From Streptomyces naganishii JCM 4654 (GTDB taxonomy: Bacteria; Actinomycetota; Actinomycetes; Streptomycetales; Streptomycetaceae), in NCBI RefSeq assembly GCF_014650575.1, contig NZ_BMVF01000016.1:62001-126000 (forward strand): a stretch of 64,000 bases of DNA. The letters are read 5' to 3'. Both the position numbers and the translations under genes were made by a program. Below, piece by piece: positions 1 through 7,168 of the stretch (position 1 is its first letter; each line of letters begins with the position of its first letter). A model generated the notes under the pieces. The model saw only the letters and a program-made list of their open reading frames with translations, did not search any database and had not been told where the DNA came from.

Positions 1-531
1 CTCGACGAGACCGGCATCTCCTTCCGGGACGCCCACTGGCAGGACGACCTGCGCGAATGGCTGGCCCGCGGGGCCGACGGCAAGCCCGCCACCTTCACCT
101 GCGACATCGCGCGGGTGCGGTACTGGAACGCCGGTGACCTCGCCGCGGGGCCGTCCTCGGGGTCGTACCCGGCGAAGGGGATGATCATCGTGCCGGCCTC
201 CACCGCCTGCGTGGCGGGGGTCGCCCTCGGGCTGTCGAAGGACCTCCTCCAGCGGGCGGCGAGCGTCACCCTGAAGGAACGCCGGACCCTGGTCGTGGCC
301 GTACGGGAGACCCCGCTGAACGGCCAGACCCTGCGGCACCTGGTCGCCCTGGACGACGCGGGCGCGGCCGTGGTGCCGGCCTCGCCGGGCTTCTACGCGG
401 GCGCGACGCACATCCAGGACCTGGTGGACTTCGTCGCGGGCCGGGTGCTGGACGCGGCGGGCGTGGAGCACCGCCTCTACCGCCGCTGGCAGGGCGGCCT
501 CGGCGGCGGAGCCGGCACACCGGGCGAGTAG
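1..531 (+). CDS. ubiX: UbiX-type flavin prenyltransferase, C-terminal part (5' end outside window)
   Basis: The frame is open from base 1 and gives 176 residues, so roughly the first 30-50 residues are missing. It carries the UbiX/Pad1 signature: a MIIVPASTACVAG segment (the usual PCSM/PATM-type FMN loop), then LSKDLLQRAASVTLKERR and VVAVRETPLN. UbiX enzymes prenylate FMN to make the cofactor of UbiD-type decarboxylases. In futalosine-type menaquinone synthesis a UbiD-like enzyme decarboxylates the prenylated naphthoate. MqnE lies two genes downstream, so this is probably the menaquinone-dedicated UbiX; a UbiD-like and a UbiA-like gene would be expected just upstream, outside the window. The family is certain; the pathway is inferred from context. 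Confidence 0.88.
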   Translation, partial: LDETGISFRDAHWQDDLREWLARGADGKPATFTCDIARVRYWNAGDLAAGPSSGSYPAKGMIIVPASTACVAGVALGLSKDLLQRAASVTLKERRTLVVAVRETPLNGQTLRHLVALDDAGAAVVPASPGFYAGATHIQDLVDFVAGRVLDAAGVEHRLYRRWQGGLGGGAGTPGE

Positions 532-558
532 CACCACCCGCAGGACCCACAGGACTCG

Positions 559-604
559 CAGTACCTCTCACCACCCCGCAGTACCCGCAGCACCCATCAG
601 TACC
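559..604. repeat. Three spaced copies of CAGTACC before the Lrp-type gene
   Basis: CAGTACC occurs at 559-565, 579-585 and 598-604, with starts 20 and 19 bp apart (about two helical turns), each followed by a C/T/A-rich stretch. The array fills the gap between the ubiX stop and the AsnC-type gene. It could be a binding array for a multimeric regulator, possibly the Lrp-type protein encoded next, or simply a decayed tandem repeat. Confidence 0.4.
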
Positions 605-645
605 TTTCATCACCTCGGAACTCTTCAGCGGAAGGCTTCGATCGC

Positions 646-1101
646 ATGGACGCGGTGGACAGGCAGCTCATCCAGGCCCTGAGGGAGAACGGCCGGGCCT
701 CCTACGCGGAGCTGGGGCGCCTCGTCGGCCTGTCGGGACCGAGTGTCACCGACCGCATCAACCGGCTGGAGGCGGCCGGTGTCATCACCGGGTACCGCGC
801 CACCGTGGACGCCGCCTCGCTCGGCCTCGGCGTGACCGCCCTGATCGGCATCTCGCTCTCCGACGCGGCCGACCACGAGGACGTGGCGCAGCGGCTGAAG
901 GACCTGCCCGAGATCGAGGACTGCTGGTTCATCGCGGGCGACGACTCCTTCATGCTCAAGGTGCGCGCCACGGACGTCGACGGACTGGAGCGGATCATCC
1001 GCCGGCTGTCCGGCACCAAGGGCGTCTCCAGGACCCGTACCACCATCGTGCTGTCCACCAAGTGGGAGAACCGCGTGGGTGAGCTGCCCGAAGGTGTGTA
1101 G
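646..1101 (+). CDS. Lrp/AsnC-family transcriptional regulator
   Basis: A 151-residue protein with the standard two-domain Lrp/AsnC layout. An N-terminal winged helix-turn-helix (about 1-60, starting MDAVDRQLIQALRENGRASY) is followed by a RAM/ACT-like effector and oligomerisation domain (about 65-140). Length is normal for the family. A GGAAGG ribosome site lies about 12 nt before ATG 646. It sits between the UbiX-type gene and mqnE on the same strand, with 48 nt to mqnE, so it may respond to an amino acid or aromatic metabolite and affect menaquinone genes. The effector cannot be read from sequence. Confidence 0.93.
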   Translation: MDAVDRQLIQALRENGRASYAELGRLVGLSGPSVTDRINRLEAAGVITGYRATVDAASLGLGVTALIGISLSDAADHEDVAQRLKDLPEIEDCWFIAGDDSFMLKVRATDVDGLERIIRRLSGTKGVSRTRTTIVLSTKWENRVGELPEGV

Positions 1102-1149
1102 GTCACCCGGCGTACGGTAATCGGAGTCTTTTCGGAAAGAGGTATTCGC

Positions 1150-2313
1150 ATGGACGCCGGGCTCAAGCGCGAGCTGGAGGAGAAGGTACGGGCGGGTGTC
1201 CGCCTGACCCGCGAGGACGGCATCGCGTTGTACGAGTCGGACGACCTGGCGTGGCTGGGCGGCCTGGCCCACGAGGTGCGCACCCGCAAGAACGGCGACG
1301 TGGTGCACTTCAACGTCAACCGCCACCTCAACATGACGAACGTGTGCACCGCGTCCTGCGCCTACTGCTCCTTCCAGCGCAAGCCGGGCGAGAAGGACGC
1401 GTACACGATGCGCATCGAGGAGGCGGTGAAGCTCGCCAAGTCGATGGAGTCGGAGAACCTCACCGAGCTGCACATCGTCAACGGCCTGCACCCCAACCTG
1501 CCCTGGCGGTACTACCCGCGCTCGCTGCGCGAGCTGAAGGCCGCGCTGCCGGGGGTGTCGCTGAAGGCGTTCACGGCCACCGAGATCCACCACTTCGAGA
1601 CCATCTCCGGGCTGAGCGCGAGCGAGATCCTCGACGAACTCATCGACGCGGGCCTGGAGTCGCTCACCGGCGGCGGCGCGGAGATCTTCGACTGGGAGGT
1701 CAGGCAGCACATCGTCGACCACCGCACCCACTGGGAGGACTGGTCGAGGATCCACCGCCTGGCGCACGAGAAGGGCCTCAAGACGCCCTGCACCATGCTC
1801 TACGGCCACATCGAGGAGCCCCGCCACCGCGTGGACCACGTGCTGCGTCTGCGCGAACTCCAGGACGAGACCGGCGGTTTCCAGGTCTTCATCCCGCTGC
1901 GCTACCAGCACGACTTCGTCGACATGAAGGACGGCAAGGTCCGCAACCGCCTCCAGGCGCGCACCACCATGGCCACCGGCGCGGAGGCCCTGAAGACCTT
2001 CGCCGTCTCCCGGCTGCTCTTCGACAACGTCCCGCACGTCAAGGTGTTCTGGGTGATGCACGGCGTGCAGACCGCCCAGCTCGCCCTCCAGCACGGCGCG
2101 GACGACACGGACGGCTCGGTGGTCGAGTACAAGATCACGCACGACGCGGACAACTTCGGCACGCCGAACAAGCTGACCCGCGACGACCTGCTGGAGCTGA
2201 TCCGCGACGCCGGCTTCCGCCCGGTCGAGCGCAACACGCGCTACGAGATCATCCGGGAGTACGACGGCCCGGACGCCGGCCGCCGCGAGTCGCCGCAGCC
2301 CATGCGCGTGTGA
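1150..2313 (+). CDS. mqnE: Aminofutalosine synthase MqnE (radical SAM)
   Basis: A 387-residue radical SAM enzyme with the cluster-binding CX3CX2C at C66/C70/C73 (NVCTASCAYC), followed by a TIM-barrel body. The N-terminus (REDGIALYES..DLAWLG) and the GGFQVFIPLRYQ segment are typical of MqnE and distinguish it from the MqnC paralogue also present in this window. MqnE joins the carboxyvinyl-benzoate made by MqnA to adenosine, giving aminofutalosine, the second step of the futalosine route to menaquinone. AAGAGG precedes ATG 1150. The next gene, udgX, starts 28 nt after the stop and is probably unrelated in function. Confidence 0.95.
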   Translation: MDAGLKRELEEKVRAGVRLTREDGIALYESDDLAWLGGLAHEVRTRKNGDVVHFNVNRHLNMTNVCTASCAYCSFQRKPGEKDAYTMRIEEAVKLAKSMESENLTELHIVNGLHPNLPWRYYPRSLRELKAALPGVSLKAFTATEIHHFETISGLSASEILDELIDAGLESLTGGGAEIFDWEVRQHIVDHRTHWEDWSRIHRLAHEKGLKTPCTMLYGHIEEPRHRVDHVLRLRELQDETGGFQVFIPLRYQHDFVDMKDGKVRNRLQARTTMATGAEALKTFAVSRLLFDNVPHVKVFWVMHGVQTAQLALQHGADDTDGSVVEYKITHDADNFGTPNKLTRDDLLELIRDAGFRPVERNTRYEIIREYDGPDAGRRESPQPMRV

Positions 2314-2341
2314 GCCCGGCCGGGCGCGGTACCCGGCGCGC

Positions 2342-2983
2342 GTGAGTCCGCGTACGTCACCCGCCGCGGCCGCGCCCGAGGACGCGTACACCGCCGAGCC
2401 CTTCGTGCCCGCCCGCGGAGGGCTGGCGGCGCTGCGCCGGGCCGCCGCCGGGTGCCGGGGCTGCCCGCTGCACCGGGACGCCACGCAGACGGTGTTCGGC
2501 GCCGGGAGCGCGGACGCCCGGGTCATGCTGGTCGGCGAGCAGCCGGGCGACCAGGAGGACCGGCAGGGCACGCCGTTCGTCGGACCCGCCGGGCGGCTGC
2601 TGGACCGGGCGCTCGCCGAGGCGGGTCTCGACCCGAGCGAGGCGTACGTCACCAACGCGGTCAAGCACTTCAAGTTCACGCGGGCCGAGCCGCGCAAGCG
2701 CCGCATCCACAAGGCGCCGAGCCTGCGGGAGATGACCGCGTGCGGGCCCTGGCTCGCGGCCGAGCTGGCGGTCGTGGAGCCTGAGCTGATCGTGGTGCTC
2801 GGCGCCACGGCGGGCAAGGCGCTGCTCGGCTCGTCGTTCCGGGTGGGCGAGGTGCGCGGCACGGTCCTGGAGCGCGAGATCCACGGCAGGCCCGAGCGGC
2901 TGGTGCCGACCGTGCACCCCTCGTCGGTGCTGCGCGCGGACGACCGGGAGGGCGCGTACCGTGGGCTGGTCTCGGATCTGTAA
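2342..2983 (+). CDS. udgX: UdgX-type uracil-DNA-binding protein
   Basis: A 213-residue protein of the uracil-DNA glycosylase superfamily, GTG start. Motif A is GEQPGDQED (65-73) and motif B is HPSSVLR (192-198). Between them lies the KRRIH loop (119-123) that defines UdgX. In mycobacterial UdgX the loop histidine (here H123) attacks the deoxyribose, leaving the protein covalently bound to uracil-containing DNA. Cluster cysteines C38, C41 and C134 are visible. The position usually holding a fourth cysteine in family-4 glycosylases (NVVKC) reads NAVKH, with H109. Expected role: uracil recognition or protection during repair. The gene overlaps nothing and lies just after mqnE. Confidence 0.9.
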   Translation: MSPRTSPAAAAPEDAYTAEPFVPARGGLAALRRAAAGCRGCPLHRDATQTVFGAGSADARVMLVGEQPGDQEDRQGTPFVGPAGRLLDRALAEAGLDPSEAYVTNAVKHFKFTRAEPRKRRIHKAPSLREMTACGPWLAAELAVVEPELIVVLGATAGKALLGSSFRVGEVRGTVLEREIHGRPERLVPTVHPSSVLRADDREGAYRGLVSDL

Positions 2984-3011
2984 GTCGCGGTGAGCGCACT
3001 GTCGTAATAGA

Positions 3012-3017
3012 TACGAT
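3012..3017 (+). promoter_or_regulatory. -10 box (TACGAT) of the GNAT gene, leaderless-type spacing
   Basis: TACGAT fits the actinobacterial TANNNT -10 consensus and lies 6 nt before ATG 3024. Transcription would start at or next to the start codon. No Shine-Dalgarno sequence fits in the remaining gap, which also favours a leaderless message. Confidence 0.5.
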
Positions 3018-3023
3018 GCCTCC

Positions 3024-3548
3024 ATGCCCCTTACTTTCACGCTTGATCCCGCCGTCGACCCCGCCCTGCGCGACGGCGTCCTCGACCTGTGGACCGACGT
3101 GTCCAACGCGGGCGGCTCCGTGGGCTTCGTGCCCCCCGTCACGCGGGAGACGATCCGGCCCGAGCTGGTGAAGCACCTCGTGGCCATGGCCGAGGGCCGC
3201 GCCCGGCTGCTGGTCGGCCACGACGAGGAGGGGCGCGTCGCCGCCACGGCCTTCCTGACCCTCAACACCCACCGGCTGATGACCCACTGGCTGTGGCTCT
3301 ACACCGTGATGATCCACCCGCGCCACCAGGGCAGGGGCTACGGCCGCGACCTGCTCGCGGCCGCCGCGGGGGCGGCGCGCGGCATCGACGGCATCGAGGC
3401 GATACGGCTGACCTGCCGGGGCGGGCTCGGCCTGGAGCGGTTCTACGAGTCCTGCGGCTACAAGGAGGTCGGCCGGGTGCCGGGCGCGATCAGGGTCGCG
3501 CCGGACGACGACCGCGACGACGTGTTCATGCTGCTGCCGCTGACCTGA
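3024..3548 (+). CDS. GNAT-family N-acetyltransferase
   Basis: A 174-residue single-domain GNAT protein. The acetyl-CoA pyrophosphate loop is visible as HPRHQGRGYGRDLL (Q/RxxGxG/A pattern), preceded by the beta-strand WLWLYTVMI and followed by the GLERFYESCGYKEVG segment typical of motif B. The substrate cannot be predicted. It stands alone, with a probable leaderless promoter in front and a small membrane-protein gene downstream. Confidence 0.88.
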   Translation: MPLTFTLDPAVDPALRDGVLDLWTDVSNAGGSVGFVPPVTRETIRPELVKHLVAMAEGRARLLVGHDEEGRVAATAFLTLNTHRLMTHWLWLYTVMIHPRHQGRGYGRDLLAAAAGAARGIDGIEAIRLTCRGGLGLERFYESCGYKEVGRVPGAIRVAPDDDRDDVFMLLPLT

Positions 3549-3657
3549 GGGTTTGCCCCCTTTGACACCCCCCTGCGTGATCCGGCACCGGACGTGCTTC
3601 ACTGGAGCGTGGGCCTTTGGGTCTTCGGGATCGTTCTGGACGAAAGAGTGGATTGAG

Positions 3658-3948
3658 ATGCTCCGCTACACGCTGATGCGCCTCGGAATCTTCGTGGGCT
3701 GCCTCGCGGTCGTCTGGGGCCTGGTCTACTCCGGTGTGGTCCCGCGCGGCCTCGGCAGCTCCAACGGCCTGTGGATCGCCCTGCTCGCCCTGGTGATTTC
3801 GGCCCCGATCAGCTTCGTGGTGCTCCGCAAGGAGCGGGACCGGGCCTCGGAGCAGGTCGCCCGCCGGGTGGACCGGATGAAGGCGAACATCGAGGCCAGC
3901 GCCGGCCAGGAGGACCTGGCCGACGACCGGGCGCGGGCGCAGGGCTAG
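3658..3948 (+). CDS. DUF4229-family small membrane protein
   Basis: A 96-residue protein starting MLRYTLMRLG. Two hydrophobic helices (about 8-26 and 36-54) are joined by a short polar loop, followed by a charged cytoplasmic tail with heptad-like E/R/K spacing (KERDRASEQVARRVDRMK). This matches actinobacterial DUF4229, whose function is unknown. An earlier in-frame ATG exists at 3553, but its extension is low-complexity and lies over the probable promoter, including TTGACA at 3562-3567. ATG 3658 is preferred. Confidence 0.8.
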   Translation: MLRYTLMRLGIFVGCLAVVWGLVYSGVVPRGLGSSNGLWIALLALVISAPISFVVLRKERDRASEQVARRVDRMKANIEASAGQEDLADDRARAQG

Positions 3949-4105
3949 GGTCTTCCTTCCGGATCAGGCCGGCTTCGAGCGCCGTCGCTTCTCGGCCGAC
4001 CGCGACCGGCGGCAAGATCCGGAAGAGAGGCCCTGGGGCGTCCTGATCCGGCCGGGACGGCGGGGGCGTGGCCGCTTCGCGGGCCGCGCGCCGGGGTGCG
4101 AACCG

Positions 4106-4111
4106 TAGGCT
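4106..4111 (+). promoter_or_regulatory. -10 box (TAGGCT) of the TetR gene, leaderless
   Basis: TAGGCT lies 8 nt before ATG 4120, the spacing of Streptomyces leaderless promoters. This supports ATG 4120 over the in-frame GTG at 4096, which lies upstream of the -10 box. Confidence 0.55.
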
Positions 4112-4119
4112 ATGGCTCC

Positions 4120-4764
4120 ATGGGTGCCGTGAAGACCACGCGGATGCCGCGTGCGGTTCGTGAACAGCAGATGCTCGACGCCGCCGTGCGGATCTTCGGC
4201 CGGCGCGGCTACATGGCCGCGTCGATGGACGAGATCGCCGAACTGGCGGGCGTCTCCAAGCCGTTGGTCTACCTGTATCTCAACTCCAAGGAAGACCTCT
4301 TCAGCGCCTGCATCCGCCGCGAGGCCGCCGCGCTGACCGAGGCCGTGCGCGCCGGAGTACGCCCCGAGCTGCCCGCCGACCGCCAACTCTGGGAAGGGCT
4401 GCGGGCGTTCTTCACCCACACCGCGCAGCACCCCGACGGCTGGTCGGTGCTGCACACCCAGGCCCGCACCCACGGCGAACCGTTCGCGGCCGAGGTGGGC
4501 GAGCTGCGCAGGGAGTTCGTCGCCTTCGTCACGCAGCTCATCGCCGTCACCGCGCGGGAGGCCCACCGCGATCCCGACCTGCCCGAGCGCGAGGTCTCCG
4601 GGCTCGCCGAGGCCCTCGTGGGCGCCGCCGAGTCCCTCGCCGCCTGGGCGAACGCCACCCCCGGCGTCACGGCCCGGCAGGCGGCGGCCACCCTCATGAA
4701 CTTCGCCTGGGCGGGCCTGGACAACCTCATGACGGGCAAGCCCTGGACCCCGCCCGCCGCCTGA
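4120..4764 (+). CDS. TetR/AcrR-family transcriptional regulator
   Basis: A 214-residue TetR-type repressor. The N-terminal helix-turn-helix (about 10-55) has the hallmark AAVRIFGRRGYMAASMDEIAE and GVSKPLVYLYLNSKEDLF pattern, followed by an all-helical ligand-binding domain. It lies next to, and convergent with, the MaoC/FabG gene pair and a thiolase. A role as the fatty-acid or acyl-CoA-responsive regulator of that block is therefore likely. Paired inverted repeats at 7109-7138 are candidate targets. Ligand and targets are inferred only. Confidence 0.9.
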   Translation: MGAVKTTRMPRAVREQQMLDAAVRIFGRRGYMAASMDEIAELAGVSKPLVYLYLNSKEDLFSACIRREAAALTEAVRAGVRPELPADRQLWEGLRAFFTHTAQHPDGWSVLHTQARTHGEPFAAEVGELRREFVAFVTQLIAVTAREAHRDPDLPEREVSGLAEALVGAAESLAAWANATPGVTARQAAATLMNFAWAGLDNLMTGKPWTPPAA

Positions 4765-4773
4765 CCCGGCGGC

Positions 4774-5691
4774 TCAGGTGAGCAGCGGCAGCACCTCGCC
4801 GGTCAGGTGGAGGCGCCCGTCCTTCGCCCCGCGCAGCTCGAAGCGGCCGATGTCGTCCGCCGCGTAGGCGACCGCGCCCGGCAGCAGCACCGGCGCGCGG
4901 AACTCCGCCCGGACCAGCGCGGCCGGCGGGGTGCCGTGGGCGGCGAGGCAGCGGGCCACGGTCCACATGCCGTGCGCGATCGCCCGCGGGAAGCCGAACA
5001 GGCGGGCGGTGAGCGCGAAGAGGTGAATCGGGTTGCGGTCCCCGGACGCGGCCCCGTAGCGCCGTCCGACGTCCCCGGCGAGCCGCCACTCCTCGACGAC
5101 CGGCAGCGGCGGGCGCTCCTGGCCGGCGGCTTCGGCGGCTCCTGCCGGCGACTCCACCGCCCCGGTACCGTCCGTGCGGTGGCGGGCCAGGTAGGTGCTG
5201 CTCGACGCCCACACCACGTCCCCGCCCTCCGCGCGGAGCTCGGTGACGACGGTCGCCTCCGTGCCGCGCCGGTGTGCCGCAAGTCCCGCCACGTACACGG
5301 TCAGTTGATACATCCCCGTCGCGGGCAGCACCCGGTGCCGGGTGATGTCGATCGAGGTGTGGACCAGGCCGAGCAGCGGCAGCGGGAAGTCGCCGCCGCT
5401 CATCAGGCTCATCGCCAGCGGGAAACCGAGCACGTGCGGATAGGTGACGGGCAGCGCGTCCTCGCCGGTCGCGAAGCCGCACACCCGCTCGTAGGCGGCC
5501 AGCCGGCCCAGGTCCACGCGCAGGGACGGCACCACCAGCCGGGTGCGCGGGAAGGGCGCGTCGGGGGCGGGCCGTTTGAAGGGCGAGCGCAGGGCGCCCC
5601 GGGCGAGGAGCGGGGGGAGCGAGGGCGGGCGGGGGAGGACGACGGACGAGGGCGCGGTGCCGCGGTCGGGGGTGGGGCCGGCGGTGGTCAC
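4774..5691 (-). CDS. MaoC-like (R)-hydratase, double hot-dog (HtdX type)
   Basis: A 305-residue protein, GTG start. The C-terminal half holds the hydratase-2 motif YGAASGDRNPIHL (about 212-224), with D218, N220 and H223 as the expected catalytic and support residues, followed by GFPRAIAHGMW. The N-terminal half looks like the second, degenerate hot-dog fold. Such proteins hydrate trans-2-enoyl thioesters to (R)-3-hydroxyacyl thioesters. It starts 3 nt after the FabG-type stop, so the two are co-transcribed and probably act in sequence. The pairing resembles mycobacterial FabG4-HtdX. A coding alternative in the overlapping frame is a shadow. Confidence 0.87.
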   Translation of the reverse strand: MTTAGPTPDRGTAPSSVVLPRPPSLPPLLARGALRSPFKRPAPDAPFPRTRLVVPSLRVDLGRLAAYERVCGFATGEDALPVTYPHVLGFPLAMSLMSGGDFPLPLLGLVHTSIDITRHRVLPATGMYQLTVYVAGLAAHRRGTEATVVTELRAEGGDVVWASSSTYLARHRTDGTGAVESPAGAAEAAGQERPPLPVVEEWRLAGDVGRRYGAASGDRNPIHLFALTARLFGFPRAIAHGMWTVARCLAAHGTPPAALVRAEFRAPVLLPGAVAYAADDIGRFELRGAKDGRLHLTGEVLPLLT

Positions 5692-5694
5692 GGG

Positions 5695-7080
5695 TCACGC
5701 CCCCAGCAGGCTCTGGCCGCAGACCCGTACGACCTGGCCGTTGACCGCGCCCGAGGCCGGGTGCGCGAACCAGGCGGTCGTCTCGGCCACGTCCACGGGC
5801 AGGCCGCCCTGCGCGAGGGAGTTCATGCGGCGGCCCGCCTCGCGGATGAACAGGGGGATCGCGGCGGTCATCCTGGTCTCGATGAAGCCGGGCGCGACCG
5901 CGTTCACCGTGACCCCGTGCTCCGCCAGGGCACGCGGCGCCAGGGAGCGGACCAGGCCCACGACGCCCGCCTTGCTCGCGCCGTAGTTCGTCTGGCCGGC
6001 GTTGCCCGCGAGGCCCGCGATGGAGGCGGTGGCCACGATCCGGCCGCCCGGGCGCAGGGTGCCCGAGGCGAGCAGCGCGTCGGTGGTGCGCAGCACGCTC
6101 GCGAGGTTGACCTCCATGACCGGACTCCAGCGGTCGGCGGGCATGTTGACCAGCCGCCGGTCACGGGTGACGCCCGCGTTGTGGATCAGGACGTCGAGCC
6201 CGCCGGGCAGCGCGGCCGCGATGCGCTCGCCCGCGTCGGCGGCGGTGATGTCCAGGGTGAGGGCGGTGCCGCCGAGGCGCTCGGCCAGCGCGCGGGCGTC
6301 CTTCTCGGCGGCCGGCACGTCCAGCACGACGACGTGGGCGCCGTCCCGGGCGAGGGTCTGGGCGACCGCCTCGCCGATGCCGCGGGCGGCGCCGGTCACC
6401 AGGGCGGTGCGCCCGGCGAGCGGGCGGTCCCAGTCCTCGGGGGCGGTCGCCGTCCCCGCGTCCACGTGGATCACCTGGCCGCTGACGTAGGCGGACTTGG
6501 GGGAGAGCAGGAAGCGGAGGGTGGACTCGGCGGCGGACGCGTCGGTGAGCCGTACGAGGTTGACGGTCCTGCCCCGGCCGATCTCCTTGCCGAGCGAGCG
6601 CGTGAACCCCTCCAACGCCTGCTGCGCGGCGGCCTGGTGGTGGTCGGCGGCATCGAGCGGGGCGCCGAGCACGACCACGCGGCCGCTCGCGGCCACCGAC
6701 CGCACGACGGGGTGCAGGGCGGCGTGCACATCACCGAGCCCGGCGACGTCCCGCACACCGGTGGCGTCGAGGACCACGGCGGCGGGGGGCGTACCGGCGG
6801 GGGCGCCGGCCGACGCGCCGGTGGCGGTTCCGGTCTGCGTGCCCATGACGCCTCCGGTCTGCGCGTCGGCCGGGCGCAGGCCCGTGCGGGACAGGACGTC
6901 CGCCAGACCGGCGGCCAGGTCCGGGTCCGGCTTGCCTGCCACGAGGTGCAGCAACGTGCCGTCGAGCGCGGGCCGTTCGGGCGACCACCGCCGCAGCGCC
7001 GCGGGCTGCGGCAGACCCAGCCGGCGGGTCAGGAAACGGCCCGGCGCGGTGCCGGTGAAGCTGAGATAGCGGTCGGCCAT
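5695..7080 (-). CDS. fabG: Long-form 3-oxoacyl reductase (FabG4 type)
   Basis: A 461-residue SDR protein, almost twice normal FabG length. The C-terminal domain (about 222-461) has the NAD(P) motif TGAARGIG (229-236), NNAG-like IHNAG, and catalytic S353, Y366 and K370 (YGASK). The N-terminal 210 residues form the flavodoxin-like extra domain of high-molecular-weight FabG4, interrupted by a Gly/Ala/Thr-rich insert around 76-100. The enzyme interconverts 3-oxoacyl and 3-hydroxyacyl thioesters, probably NADH-linked. ATG 7080 is chosen over an ATG 15 nt upstream because GGGGAG lies at correct spacing. Divergent from the thiolase gene. Confidence 0.9.
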   Translation of the reverse strand: MADRYLSFTGTAPGRFLTRRLGLPQPAALRRWSPERPALDGTLLHLVAGKPDPDLAAGLADVLSRTGLRPADAQTGGVMGTQTGTATGASAGAPAGTPPAAVVLDATGVRDVAGLGDVHAALHPVVRSVAASGRVVVLGAPLDAADHHQAAAQQALEGFTRSLGKEIGRGRTVNLVRLTDASAAESTLRFLLSPKSAYVSGQVIHVDAGTATAPEDWDRPLAGRTALVTGAARGIGEAVAQTLARDGAHVVVLDVPAAEKDARALAERLGGTALTLDITAADAGERIAAALPGGLDVLIHNAGVTRDRRLVNMPADRWSPVMEVNLASVLRTTDALLASGTLRPGGRIVATASIAGLAGNAGQTNYGASKAGVVGLVRSLAPRALAEHGVTVNAVAPGFIETRMTAAIPLFIREAGRRMNSLAQGGLPVDVAETTAWFAHPASGAVNGQVVRVCGQSLLGA

Positions 7081-7108
7081 GGGCCATCTCCCCAAGGGTT
7101 CCCAAGTG

Positions 7109-7138
7109 CTTACTCTGAAGTAAGGTTACCGGAGGTAA
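7109..7138. promoter_or_regulatory. Double inverted repeat operator between fabG and thiolase
   Basis: Two abutting palindromes occupy the divergent promoter. CTTACT-ctga-AGTAAG at 7109-7124 has perfect 6-bp arms. TTACC-gga-GGTAA at 7126-7138 has perfect 5-bp arms. The layout fits a TetR-type dimer pair. The nearby TetR gene at 4120 is the obvious candidate binder. The segment 7112-7126 is nearly identical to one in the HxlR promoter at 56052. Confidence 0.6.
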
Positions 7139-7168
7139 GCCTACGTCACGGGTGAGGAGCAGGTCGAG

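Noticed and set aside
625..2862. Very long open frames opposite or out of phase with real genes (for example the 745-codon minus-strand frame here, and others across nuo and korA)
   Set aside because: High GC content suppresses stop codons in other frames. These frames are Arg/Ala/Gly/Pro-rich with no domain signature, and they lie over genes with clear motifs.
4727..5698. Alternative frame covering the MaoC gene
   Set aside because: It is Arg/Pro-rich and lacks motifs, whereas the chosen frame contains YGAASGDRNPIHL.
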